DNA of 47,520 nucleotides, taken from the NCBI GenBank assembly GCA_045594025.1, contig JAZNXS010000011.1, positions 1 through 47,520 on the forward strand, in the 5' to 3' direction. Positions 32,005 through 39,478 of this stretch are shown here, one piece after another (position 1 is the stretch's first letter; every line of letters begins with the position of its first letter). The notes under the pieces are model-generated. The model searched no databases. It was not told where the DNA came from and saw only the letters and a list, made by a program, of their open reading frames with translations. Made by a program: the position numbers and the translations under genes. The stretch comes from Scatosoma sp045594025. Its GTDB lineage: Bacteria > Bacillota > Clostridia > Christensenellales > Borkfalkiaceae.

Positions 32005-32882
32005 AGACTTAAAAACGCCCTACCCAGGTACGAAATGACGTCGGTTGGCGTCATGGAATAATCCCCTAATGCCTCTTGTGCAAACTGCGCCGCCGTACCA
32101 CATAAGTATGCGCCGCATACCGCGCCGTCATACCCACCGAGTCCCATCGCGCAAAGCCCTGCAATCACCCCCGAAAGCACGTCGCCGCTACCGCCCTTGG
32201 CTTGTCCGGAACAGCCTGCGGTATTCACCGCGCAACGAGTTTCATCCACAATCACCGATTCAGCATTTTTCAAAAGCACCGTAACGCCCCACGCTTTCGC
32301 ATACGCTTGCGCTAAGCGCGCGCTATCCTCTACAATTTCATCGACCGATTTCCCAATCAAACGAGAAAACTCTTTCACATGCGGCGTGCATACCACGTCG
32401 CATTTTTTATTTTGGAACAACGCATCCAACCCCTCTTCACAATAAAGGGAGAGGCTGTTCAACCCATCCGCATCCAAAATGAGCCGCCCTGCATAATTTT
32501 TAAGCAACCAGCAAGCCCCTTTTGCAACGTCCTCCGACGCGCCCATGCCCATACCGTACGCCACGGCATCGTAATCGAGCAATTCGCGCATATCTTCTTC
32601 ATTGAACGCATACCTACCCCCATCGCTTACTCTTCTTAATAATACTTCGGGGGCTTTTAAAATATAATAGGGTAAAATTTCCGCAGGCACAAACAACGCG
32701 GTGTACCCAGGGCCGGAGCGCAAACAAGCAACCACCGCCAAATACGCCGCGCCAGTATATTCCAAGCTACCGGCGACAATCGCCGCCTTTCCGTACGTGC
32801 CTTTATGGGAATCGCGTTTTCTCTTCGGCAATACAGACTTGACCATTTCCCCATCTATCGATTTACACGCAAGCGTACTCAT
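32001..32882 (-). CDS. nnrD: ADP-dependent NAD(P)H-hydrate dehydratase
   Basis: Repairs hydrated NAD(P)H. A 293-residue ribokinase-like protein with GTYGKAAIVAGS near residue 28, LILDADGLNSLS near 135, TPHVKEFSRLIG, and AKGGSGDVLSGVIAG near 228 (catalytic Asp). The epimerase domain NnrE, often fused at the N-terminus, is absent and no separate copy lies in the window. Overlaps birA by 4 nt (ATGA). Confidence 0.93.
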   Translation of the reverse strand: MSTLACKSIDGEMVKSVLPKRKRDSHKGTYGKAAIVAGSLEYTGAAYLAVVACLRSGPGYTALFVPAEILPYYILKAPEVLLRRVSDGGRYAFNEEDMRELLDYDAVAYGMGMGASEDVAKGACWLLKNYAGRLILDADGLNSLSLYCEEGLDALFQNKKCDVVCTPHVKEFSRLIGKSVDEIVEDSARLAQAYAKAWGVTVLLKNAESVIVDETRCAVNTAGCSGQAKGGSGDVLSGVIAGLCAMGLGGYDGAVCGAYLCGTAAQFAQEALGDYSMTPTDVISYLGRAFLSL

Positions 32883-33586
32883 ATCCTTACAGACACCTCC
32901 GCAGCCGTCAAACGGCGTTCTTCTCCATGAATTTCCGCCAACAAACCGCCCTCTTCATCCACCGAAAGAAGCGTACCATGTACGGATTTACCATCTATAA
33001 GAAAGGTCGCCTGCCTGCCCATATATCCAACGTAAGCAAGATACTCTGTCATCGTCCTTTTTTTACCGAGCTCTTCAATTAAACGTTCGGTAACTTCTTC
33101 CACTGGTACATTTTGCCCAAGCGCATACATCGTGGTTGCAATTTGAGAAAGTTCCTCAGGAATTTCGTTGCAAACGTTTACCCCAATTCCCACCAACGAG
33201 GAAGAAATTCGATTACCCGAAAAGACGTTTTCAATCAAAATGCCGCAGATTTTTTTATCCTGCACATAGACGTCGTTCGGCCATTTAATTTTGGGCTCTA
33301 TCCCAAAGTAAGCCAGCGTTTCACAAACGGCCACCGCGGCATCCGCCATAATACGGAAAGCCTCTTTTGCCGCAAAATCTTCATAAAAGGAAAGCTTTGT
33401 CAGATACACGCCGCCTTTTTGCGAGGAAAACGAACGTCCTTTCGTGCCTTTCCCCTCCGTTTGCGCCTGTGCAATGACAATCAAATCTTGTTTTTCACCG
33501 CGTTTCGTCTTGGCATATTCCTGTGTGGACGGAAGGTATTCAAAACGTTCGATATTCATCTCTTTATCTGCATTCATTGCATACAT
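32879..33586 (-). CDS. birA: biotin-[acetyl-CoA carboxylase] ligase, no HTH domain
   Basis: Attaches biotin to the carrier protein of biotin enzymes. The 235-residue form holds only the ligase domain: TEGKGTKGRSFSS (biotinyl-AMP loop, a variant of GRGRRGR), KWPNDVYV, KICGILIE and GIGVNV, plus the C-terminal SH3-like domain. No DNA-binding domain is present, so it does not act as a repressor. ATG at 33586 has AAGGGGGT just upstream and lies 7 nt after the recX stop; ATG at 33577 is the alternative. Confidence 0.92.
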   Translation of the reverse strand: MYAMNADKEMNIERFEYLPSTQEYAKTKRGEKQDLIVIAQAQTEGKGTKGRSFSSQKGGVYLTKLSFYEDFAAKEAFRIMADAAVAVCETLAYFGIEPKIKWPNDVYVQDKKICGILIENVFSGNRISSSLVGIGVNVCNEIPEELSQIATTMYALGQNVPVEEVTERLIEELGKKRTMTEYLAYVGYMGRQATFLIDGKSVHGTLLSVDEEGGLLAEIHGEERRLTAAEVSVRI

Positions 33587-33593
33587 ACCCCCT

Positions 33594-34217
33594 TCATTCG
33601 TCCTCGCACTCACCAAATTCGGCAAGCAATGGTTTTATCGTTTCGTAATCGTAACCCTTGCCCATCAAATACCGATACGCTTTTTGGAGCGTGGGTTTAT
33701 CCGCCGTTTTTCCACGCATATATTTTTGTAACAGCGCACGGGCAGCATCTTCCTCTTGTCCTTCCGTCAACGCGCCCAATGCGCCCTCTATCTCTGTGTC
33801 GGAAATTCCTTTGCTTTTCAGCTCCATGCGAATCAACCGTCCGCCCTTGCGCTTCACGGCGCTCTCTACGTACGCCTCCGCATATTCTCCATCGTTGAGA
33901 AAATTATAATCGCGGAGCTTCTCCACGACGTAATCCACCACGGCGGAAAGATACCCCTTCCCCGACAAAAACGTACGGATTTGCCGTTCGGTTTTTCTGG
34001 TTGCGGAAAGATGGGTAAGCGCTTTGTCAAACGCCGTCTCCCGTTCGCTTTCCAGCTGAATTTCCGAAAGCCTCTCCTCCGTAATAATTTGCCCCACTTT
34101 TAAACGGTTTTTCACTGTTGCCTCCAACGTCAAGCCGCAACAAAACCTGCCGTCAACGTAGACGTTGCAGCGCCGCTTATCTTTCATTTGTGGGGTAATT
34201 GCCGTGATTTCATTCAT
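33594..34217 (-). CDS. recX: regulatory protein RecX
   Basis: Modulator of RecA filaments. The 207-residue protein has three helical RecX repeats: KALTHLSATRKTERQIRTFLSGKGY, split as ALTHLSATRKTE and FLSGKGY, then DYNFLNDGEYAEAYV and RMELKSKGISD, typical of the family. A GTG at 34229 is also in frame, but the transcript starts near 34232, so the ATG at 34217 with GGAG/AAAGG upstream is preferred. Confidence 0.9.
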   Translation of the reverse strand: MNEITAITPQMKDKRRCNVYVDGRFCCGLTLEATVKNRLKVGQIITEERLSEIQLESERETAFDKALTHLSATRKTERQIRTFLSGKGYLSAVVDYVVEKLRDYNFLNDGEYAEAYVESAVKRKGGRLIRMELKSKGISDTEIEGALGALTEGQEEDAARALLQKYMRGKTADKPTLQKAYRYLMGKGYDYETIKPLLAEFGECEDE

Positions 34218-34238
34218 AATCCTTTTCACTCCAAACCT

Positions 34239-34267
34239 ATTGTAACATGACCGCAGAAAAATGTCAA
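34239..34267 (-). promoter_or_regulatory. sigma-A promoter of recX-birA-nnrD
   Basis: Minus strand TTGACA (34267-34262), 17 bp, TACAAT (34244-34239). No LexA-type box was noticed. Confidence 0.82.
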
Positions 34268-34296
34268 CCTAAAATATCTTTTCCCCTTTTAATCAA

Positions 34297-34325
34297 TTTA
34301 CTTTTCGAAAAAAAGGTGCTATAAT
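34297..34325 (+). promoter_or_regulatory. sigma-A promoter of the phosphoribosyltransferase gene
   Basis: TTTACT (34297-34302), 17 bp, TATAAT (34320-34325). Confidence 0.78.
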
Positions 34326-34356
34326 AGAATCAAACAAGAAAAAAGGAGTATTTCTC

Positions 34357-34896
34357 ATGAAATATCATACCGTTGACATTGCAGGCTTTAAGGCAGATTT
34401 ACCCATTCTTACGCTTCCCAGCGGAATCGGGATTGCATTTTTCAATTTACACGGCGATAACGAGCTTACCGAACATTGCGGCAAAAAGCTGGCAGAGCAT
34501 CTTCGCGATTGCGACGTTTTAATCACCGCGGAATCGAAGGGCTTACAGCTTACACACTGTGTATCGAGAGAACTCGGTCAAAGATACTATGCCGTGGCAA
34601 GAAAGAGTAAAAAGCTTTATATGCAGGACGGGATTGAAATCACCATCAAATCCTCCATTACCACCGGTCAGCCGCAAAAGCTTTACCTTTCCAAGCATGA
34701 CGTAGACCTGATCAAAGGTAAAAAGGTAGGTATCGTAGACGACGTTGTTTCCACGGGTGCTTCTTTGGAAGGTTTGGAAGACCTTGTTGAAAAAGCAGGC
34801 GGTATTATTCATAAAAAAGCCTTCGTTTTAGCTGAAGCAGACGCCGCAGACAGAACGGACGTCATCTACTTAGCAACTATTCCTCTTTTCAAGTAA
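34357..34896 (+). CDS. purine phosphoribosyltransferase (adenine phosphoribosyltransferase-like)
   Basis: A 179-residue type-I phosphoribosyltransferase for nucleobase salvage. The PRPP motif VGIVDDVVSTGAS is at residues 125-137, and ITAESKGLQLTHCVSRELGQRYYAVARKSKK, seen as TAESKGLQL and YYAVARKSKK, resembles the adenine/xanthine enzymes. AAAGGAG precedes the ATG by 10 nt. It is monocistronic. Base specificity cannot be read from sequence alone. Confidence 0.85.
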   Translation: MKYHTVDIAGFKADLPILTLPSGIGIAFFNLHGDNELTEHCGKKLAEHLRDCDVLITAESKGLQLTHCVSRELGQRYYAVARKSKKLYMQDGIEITIKSSITTGQPQKLYLSKHDVDLIKGKKVGIVDDVVSTGASLEGLEDLVEKAGGIIHKKAFVLAEADAADRTDVIYLATIPLFK

Positions 34897-34953
34897 TTTT
34901 TTACATATTTACCCAAAAAAGAGTATTTCTTGATTTTCTACCAAAAAAAGACG

Positions 34954-34996
34954 GAGAGTGGGAACATTTTTTCATGTTTTCACCCTCTTTTTTTAT
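34954..34996 (+). terminator. terminator of the phosphoribosyltransferase gene
   Basis: Imperfect stem GAGAGTGGGAACAT with ATGTTTTCACCCTC (two G-U pairs, one mismatch) followed by seven T. Confidence 0.75.
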
Positions 34997-35005
34997 GAAA
35001 AACAC

Positions 35006-35034
35006 TTGCATTTTTCTCCGTTATCGTTTATAAT
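35006..35034 (+). promoter_or_regulatory. sigma-A promoter of the repeat surface protein
   Basis: TTGCAT (35006-35011), 17 bp, TATAAT (35029-35034). Confidence 0.75.
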
Positions 35035-35054
35035 GTATACGTATATTATACTAT

Positions 35055-35097
35055 AAGGCGTATTGCGCGCCTTTTCAAATAAGCTAAACAGCTTTTT
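35055..35097 (+). promoter_or_regulatory. two leader hairpins before the repeat surface protein
   Basis: AAGGCG (35055-35060) pairs with CGCCTT (35068-35073), followed by TTC; AAGCT (35081-35085) pairs with AGCTT (35090-35094) and is followed by TTT. The second looks like a small terminator, so attenuation is possible but weak. Confidence 0.35.
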
Positions 35098-35125
35098 CCA
35101 ATCCAAAAAAAGGAGTGTACATATT

Positions 35126-37597
35126 ATGGACCTTTACGAAGAACAACTTCTTCAGCAGTACGGTCTTGAACAAGAAGACTTAGGCCCCAATCCTTCCCTG
35201 GACTTCAACCATAGCAATAAGAAAGTCGTCAAAAAAGGCGGCGGTTGGTTGGGCCGTATCGTAGCGTTGCTATTGGGCGTCGTAATCGGCGTAGGCGCTT
35301 GCGTTGGCGGTGTATTTTTCGTGGCGTCCTCCCCTTCGAGACAAGTCATTGAAACCATCGGCGGCTTCGCAGGGCTTAACTACGATGAAAAAATCAAAAA
35401 TAAATTCCTCGCTGAGGAATACGAAGGAAAGACCTTGCTTGAAGTCGGCATGGCGGTTGCAGATGCAGCTGCGAAGAAGAACCTTGCAGGCTTGAATCTG
35501 ATTGCTCCCGTTATCGGCGAATATCTTGGCGACATGGTCGACAATATGAATAGCCAGTTTGGTATCGGACTTGATACGGAAACGTTGATGTCGAAGCAGT
35601 TCAGCGAGTTGCCCAACTACCTTGGCGACACTTTCCGCGTTACCCCTTTGGGTAGCATGTTGAAAGCGACCAGCAACACGGACGAACTGGATCCCTTGCT
35701 TATGGAAATTTGCTACGGGGAAGAAGGTACGGATTACACCTATGATGAAAACGGCGAAATCGTGATGCTGAACGGTTCAAAAGCGGCGACCTTCGAAACG
35801 TTGGGTGCAAACACCTCGCACCTTATCAATAAGGTTACGCTTGCTTCGGTTGTTTCCATCCCTACCGACGATCCCGTTATGCTTGCGCTTGCTTACGGTA
35901 AGAAAGATATTACTTACGTCATGGCAAAAGATGAAGATGGTAAGGACACGGTAAAAATGCTTCCCATGTACTTCGAGAAGAACGGTGACATCTTTGTGGA
36001 TTATGATGGAAAACCTGTTGCTGGTGATATTGCCGGCACGAAAGACGGCTACACGATTTTCGTGAAAAACCCCACTTTTGAAGGCGGCACAACCGTTCTC
36101 TACTACTTGAAAGATGATGGCACGGGTAAATATTTTGCCTATAAAAAGAATGGCGACAATTACGAAAACGTAACGTTTAAAAAGACGGTTATCGGCGATA
36201 TTAAAGATTCCTCTATTATCGATAATATTTATTTAGGTGACGCGCTTGGCGTTAAAGTTGCGGCAGACGGCACCATCAACCAACACAGAATCATCGTTGA
36301 CCTTGCTTACGGCACGGAAGGCGTGGATTGGAAAATCGGCACGGATGAGAACGGAAACCCTGCGATTGAAATGATCGGCGATGCAAGACCTCGCACCATC
36401 GGGGAATTGAAAGAACGCAATACCGACCTCATCAATGAAATTCACATTGCCGATATTATGAGCACTTCGCACGACGATAAAGTCGTTATGTATCTCCTCT
36501 ACGGCAAGCAAGATATTCATTATTCGCTTGATGAAAACGACAAAGTCGTTATGTTGCAAAAGCGTATCCTTATTAAAGAAGATTTATCTTCGAACAAAAA
36601 AGCAGTTTGCAACGAGTATGGCGAAACGTATATCATGAAAACAGCAACGGAGCCTGGCTGCGAATTAATCCCCACGCCTGGAACGTATACTTATCCTGAC
36701 GCGACAGTGCTCAATTATAACGGCACGTTTAAGGATATAGCAGGTACCACTTACTACTACGTAGAAAAAGAAACCTCCACGGACGAAAAAGCGAATATTA
36801 AAACGACGGTATATCTCCTCTACGATCAAAACGGTGCCCCCGTGAAATACGCCCCCCATACGCTTGGCGATCTCAGCGGTGACGACAACCTCGCCTCCCG
36901 TATGACCGACCGTTTGACGGTTTTGGAAGTACTTGGTGAAAAAGACGTTGCGCAGAACAAGTTCTTAAAGCATATCGGACATTGCACCATCGGCGGCATG
37001 GCCGACGCCGTTTTAAACCTTTCCGTTGGCGAAATTTTTGAAACGGATATTTACGTAGCTAAAAACGGTGCTACGAACACGTACAAAGGCTTAGCAGACG
37101 GTATCTATAAATACATGGGAGACGAAGCGTTCACCGCGCTTATTAAGGGCGGCGACGGCGCTACCACCACTGTTTATCAGGGCGAATTCTTTGAAATCGT
37201 AGGCGACGAAAAGTACGCCTACACCCCTCAGGATGAAGATATCAGCCCTATGTGGAAATATTTGTTGAAGGATAAAAAGACAGGCAAAATCAATACAACT
37301 TACAAAGTTTCCACACAGATGAACAACTTGCTTGAAAATATGAAGCATAACGTGCATATCGCTCCTTTGAAAGAGTTGTCTGGCGACGGTATTATCCAAT
37401 TAGGCAATACGGAAGAAGAGAAAAACAAGCTTTTGAAAACCAAGGTTATGGATAAAATTGGCACACACCCTGTCAATCTTGACAGCCTTGGACTTACCGT
37501 AGGTACGGAACTTGGCGAATTGACGACGCAGCAGATGCTGTCGTATACCAGCGCATTGCTTGGCATTATTGAACAGATTAACAATTCGACACCATAA
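35126..37597 (+). CDS. single-pass surface protein with internal repeats, unknown family
   Basis: An 823-residue protein. AAAAGGAG lies about 10 nt before the ATG at 35126. A 40-residue basic cytoplasmic N-terminus is followed by one transmembrane helix (IVALLLGVVIGVGACVGGVFF, given as VALLLGVVIGVGACVGGV, about residues 50-70) and a large extracytoplasmic part. This repeats a unit of about 90 residues at least three times: an (I/L)xYG(E/K)xxxDxxY line, a short acidic strand DENGEIVML or DENDKVVML, T(F/I)(E/G)xLxxxxxxLI, and a (I/V)xxAxxxS or VLEVLG/VGEIF line. The end returns to LGELTTQQML. No enzyme motif was found. Alone with its own promoter. Role unknown; an AsmA-like or adhesin-like scaffold is speculation. 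Confidence 0.8.
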   Translation: MDLYEEQLLQQYGLEQEDLGPNPSLDFNHSNKKVVKKGGGWLGRIVALLLGVVIGVGACVGGVFFVASSPSRQVIETIGGFAGLNYDEKIKNKFLAEEYEGKTLLEVGMAVADAAAKKNLAGLNLIAPVIGEYLGDMVDNMNSQFGIGLDTETLMSKQFSELPNYLGDTFRVTPLGSMLKATSNTDELDPLLMEICYGEEGTDYTYDENGEIVMLNGSKAATFETLGANTSHLINKVTLASVVSIPTDDPVMLALAYGKKDITYVMAKDEDGKDTVKMLPMYFEKNGDIFVDYDGKPVAGDIAGTKDGYTIFVKNPTFEGGTTVLYYLKDDGTGKYFAYKKNGDNYENVTFKKTVIGDIKDSSIIDNIYLGDALGVKVAADGTINQHRIIVDLAYGTEGVDWKIGTDENGNPAIEMIGDARPRTIGELKERNTDLINEIHIADIMSTSHDDKVVMYLLYGKQDIHYSLDENDKVVMLQKRILIKEDLSSNKKAVCNEYGETYIMKTATEPGCELIPTPGTYTYPDATVLNYNGTFKDIAGTTYYYVEKETSTDEKANIKTTVYLLYDQNGAPVKYAPHTLGDLSGDDNLASRMTDRLTVLEVLGEKDVAQNKFLKHIGHCTIGGMADAVLNLSVGEIFETDIYVAKNGATNTYKGLADGIYKYMGDEAFTALIKGGDGATTTVYQGEFFEIVGDEKYAYTPQDEDISPMWKYLLKDKKTGKINTTYKVSTQMNNLLENMKHNVHIAPLKELSGDGIIQLGNTEEEKNKLLKTKVMDKIGTHPVNLDSLGLTVGTELGELTTQQMLSYTSALLGIIEQINNSTP

Positions 37598-37609
37598 AAT
37601 TTGATATAA

Positions 37610-37632
37610 GGGGGAAACTTATTTTCCCCCTA
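37610..37632 (+). terminator. weak terminator after the repeat surface protein
   Basis: GGGGGAAA, loop CTTA, TTTTCCCCC, then TACTATTTT, a poor T-run. Confidence 0.55.
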
Positions 37633-37681
37633 CTATTTTGAAAAATCTATTCAATTCTTAAGGAAAATCCGTGAAAATTGA

Positions 37682-37710
37682 TTGACTATTTCTTAGAAAT
37701 AGGATATAAT
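37682..37710 (+). promoter_or_regulatory. sigma-A promoter of rpsF-ssb-rpsR
   Basis: TTGACT (37682-37687), 17 bp, TATAAT (37705-37710). Confidence 0.85.
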
Positions 37711-37724
37711 TATCGCGTACGGCT

Positions 37725-37787
37725 GTGAGAACAGCTGTTTTCACCTTGCGCATCAGGGCAGATGCGCCGAATAAGACCAGGAGGTAA
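37725..37787 (+). promoter_or_regulatory. structured leader of rpsF, possible S6:S18 autoregulatory site
   Basis: The near-perfect 20-nt palindrome GTGAGAACAGCTGTTTTCAC (37725-37744) is followed by a hairpin GCGCATC, loop AGGGCA, GATGCGC (37748-37767) and then CCG and ACCAGGAGG. Autoregulation of this operon by S6 and S18 binding near a CCG-bearing hairpin is known in other bacteria; here only the shape is shown. Confidence 0.5.
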
Positions 37788-37793
37788 AGAAAT

Positions 37794-38078
37794 ATGGCTA
37801 AATACGAAATGCTTTATTTGCTCAACAACGAATTGTCTGACGAAGCAAAAGACGCTAAAGTTGCTAAATTTGAAAACATCGTTAACTCGATGGGCGGCAA
37901 CGTTGCAGGTTCGGACAAGTGGGGTACGAAGAAAACGGCTTATCCCATCAAGTTTAAGAACGAAGCTTATTACGTTCTTATGACGTTCGAAGCAAACGGC
38001 AAGGTAGTAGAAGAGCTTAAGCGTATTGCAGGCATCGACGCTGATGTTGTAAGACGTTTGATCACGAAGCTCGACTAA
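37794..38078 (+). CDS. rpsF: 30S ribosomal protein S6
   Basis: A 94-residue ribosomal protein that pairs with S18 in the small subunit. Begins MAKYEMLYLLNNELSD and has DKWGTKKTAYPIKFKNEAYYVLMTF (quoted in part: WGTKKTAYPI) and the C-terminal DADVVRRLI. AGGAGG is 8-9 nt before the ATG. First gene of rpsF-ssb-rpsR. Confidence 0.96.
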   Translation: MAKYEMLYLLNNELSDEAKDAKVAKFENIVNSMGGNVAGSDKWGTKKTAYPIKFKNEAYYVLMTFEANGKVVEELKRIAGIDADVVRRLITKLD

Positions 38079-38092
38079 TTGAGGAAAACACT

Positions 38093-38515
38093 ATGAATAA
38101 AGTATTTTTAATCGGAAACTTAACGCGCGATCCTGAAATCAGAGAAACCCCTTCGGGTGTTTCTATGTGTCGCTTTGCAATCGCTGTACAACGCCCCTAC
38201 TCGGGCCAAGACGGCGAACGCCAGACGGACTTCTTTGAATGTACCGCATGGCGCGGTTTAGGCGAAACGATCGCTCGTTACACCAAAAAGGGCAAGAAGG
38301 TTGCCGTAAGCGGAAGCATTCAAATCCGTAACTACGAAGACAACCAGGGTACCAGACGTACCGCCGTTGACATTATCGTACAGGATTGCGAATTCCTGTC
38401 CCCGAGAGACAACGAAGATTCGTTTGACGAAATTCCCGACGCCCCTCGTCAGTCCGCGCCCAAAAAGAAGCCTACGCTTCAAGCGATGGACGATGACAGC
38501 GACATTCCGTTCTAA
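38093..38515 (+). CDS. ssb: single-stranded DNA-binding protein
   Basis: A 140-residue OB-fold protein that coats ssDNA. MNKVFLIGNLTRDPEIR begins the fold, with FECTAWRGLGETIARYTKKGKKVAVSGSIQIR seen in pieces (TAWRGLGETIA, KVAVSGSIQIR) near residues 48-80. The tail is acidic and ends DDDSDIPF, the partner-binding tip that recruits replication and repair proteins. The spacing to rpsF is 14 nt. Confidence 0.96.
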   Translation: MNKVFLIGNLTRDPEIRETPSGVSMCRFAIAVQRPYSGQDGERQTDFFECTAWRGLGETIARYTKKGKKVAVSGSIQIRNYEDNQGTRRTAVDIIVQDCEFLSPRDNEDSFDEIPDAPRQSAPKKKPTLQAMDDDSDIPF

Positions 38516-38552
38516 GTAGCGGAAAAACCACACTATAAAGGAGTAACAGATC

Positions 38553-38801
38553 ATGGAAGAAAAAGCACCTGTTAAAAAGCTCTATAAAAAGGCGCCCCGT
38601 AAAAAGGTATGCGCATTCTGCCAAGAAAAGTTGGACGTTATTGATTATAAGGACGTTAACCGTTTGAAGAAGTTTATCGCAGAAGGCGGTAAGATCCTTC
38701 CCCGCAGAATGACCGGCACCTGCGCAGCGCATCAGAGATTGCTTGCAACCGCTATCAAGCGCGCAAGATTGACGGCTCTTCTCCCCTTCAAAGGTGAGTA
38801 A
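38553..38801 (+). CDS. rpsR: 30S ribosomal protein S18
   Basis: An 82-residue ribosomal protein. The N-terminus is basic, CAFCQEKLDVIDYKDVNRLKKFI (shown as CAFCQ and DYKDVNRLKKFI) and KILPRRMTGTCAAHQR are family signatures. The CxxC with the later Cys suggests the zinc-binding (C+) form. Ribosome site AAAGGAG is about 11 nt upstream of the ATG. Confidence 0.95.
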   Translation: MEEKAPVKKLYKKAPRKKVCAFCQEKLDVIDYKDVNRLKKFIAEGGKILPRRMTGTCAAHQRLLATAIKRARLTALLPFKGE

Positions 38802-38818
38802 TTAGCAAAGACATACTA

Positions 38819-38850
38819 AAACGCCTCCGAAAATTCGGAGGCGTTTTTTA
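38819..38850. terminator. bidirectional terminator after rpsR
   Basis: AAACGCCTCCGAA, loop AA, TTCGGAGGCGTTT with T-runs on both strands. Confidence 0.92.
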
Positions 38851-38860
38851 TATTGCGTTT

Positions 38861-39067
38861 TTAATACTCATCTGATAATCCAAGTAGATAGTCAGAGGTA
38901 ACATCTAAACATTGACAAATTAAACACAGCGTTTCTAAAGACGGTAAACTCTTCCCCGATTTATAATCGCTTATGCATTGTTTGGAAACGTTGATTTCCT
39001 TTGCAATCTCCACCTGCGTTTTTCCGCTTATTTTTATCAATTCATTAAATCTATCTGTAAACTTCAT
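38861..39067 (-). CDS. XRE-family regulator (second copy of the type)
   Basis: A 68-residue Cro/C1-type protein, same length and layout as the one at 17.6 kb: TQVEIAKEINVSKQCISDYKS is the HTH (21 residues in the genome, quoted as VEIAKEINVSKQCISDYKS) and DVTSDYLLGLS the tail. TATAAT (39079-39074) lies 6 nt before the ATG with no Shine-Dalgarno and no good -35, so a leaderless mRNA is possible. Divergent from the broken DUF6809-like gene. Confidence 0.88.
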   Translation of the reverse strand: MKFTDRFNELIKISGKTQVEIAKEINVSKQCISDYKSGKSLPSLETLCLICQCLDVTSDYLLGLSDEY

Positions 39068-39101
39068 ATATAAATTATACCGAAATATAGTCAGTTAATA
39101 C

Positions 39102-39130
39102 TTGACAGTACGCTAATAACTTACTATAAT
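39102..39130 (+). promoter_or_regulatory. sigma-A promoter of the DUF6809-like gene
   Basis: TTGACA (39102-39107), 17 bp, TATAAT (39125-39130). Confidence 0.82.
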
Positions 39131-39148
39131 ATATATGGAGATAAAAAA

Positions 39149-39428
39149 ATGGACAATATTATTGATAAACTGTATGAATTACATTTAGCTAACTCTTCTC
39201 ATCCACTTGGTACGCCCCATAAAGAAAATACCTATCAAGAATGGGAACTTTATCTTTTTTTATACGAAAAGCTTACGGGAGAATATCGCGAGGCTTTTCT
39301 AAAATATGTGGATTTACAAAGTACACGCCAAGACAATGAAATAAGAACAAGACAATGAAATAAGAACAAGTTACGAATGTGGTTTTAAAACTGCAATTAA
39401 ACTGATTACCGAATCATTAAAAGAGTAA
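39149..39428 (+). pseudogene. DUF6809-like small protein, frameshifted by a 19-bp tandem duplication
   Basis: The ATG at 39149 has GGAG 8 nt upstream. The frame reads 69 codons and stops at 39358 inside a 19-bp tandem duplication. Without one copy it would continue as NEIRTSYECGFKTAIKLI and end at the TAA at 39428, giving about 86 residues, with the EAFLKYVDLQ and YECGFKTAIKL pattern of DUF6809 small proteins. Function unknown. The downstream part keeps sense without stops, so the break looks recent or reversible by slippage. A terminator follows immediately. Confidence 0.75.
39331..39368 (+). repeat. perfect 19-bp tandem duplication
   Basis: AGACAATGAAATAAGAACA occurs at 39331-39349 and again at 39350-39368; 19 is not a multiple of three. 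Confidence 0.95.
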
Positions 39429-39460
39429 AAACACCGTAGGAAATGCCTACGGTGTTTTTC
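39428..39460. terminator. bidirectional terminator between the DUF6809-like gene and kdgK
   Basis: AAAACACCGTAGG, loop AAATG, CCTACGGTGTTTT with T-runs on both strands. Confidence 0.92.
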
Positions 39461-39478
39461 ATTTAGTTGACTAAAAAC

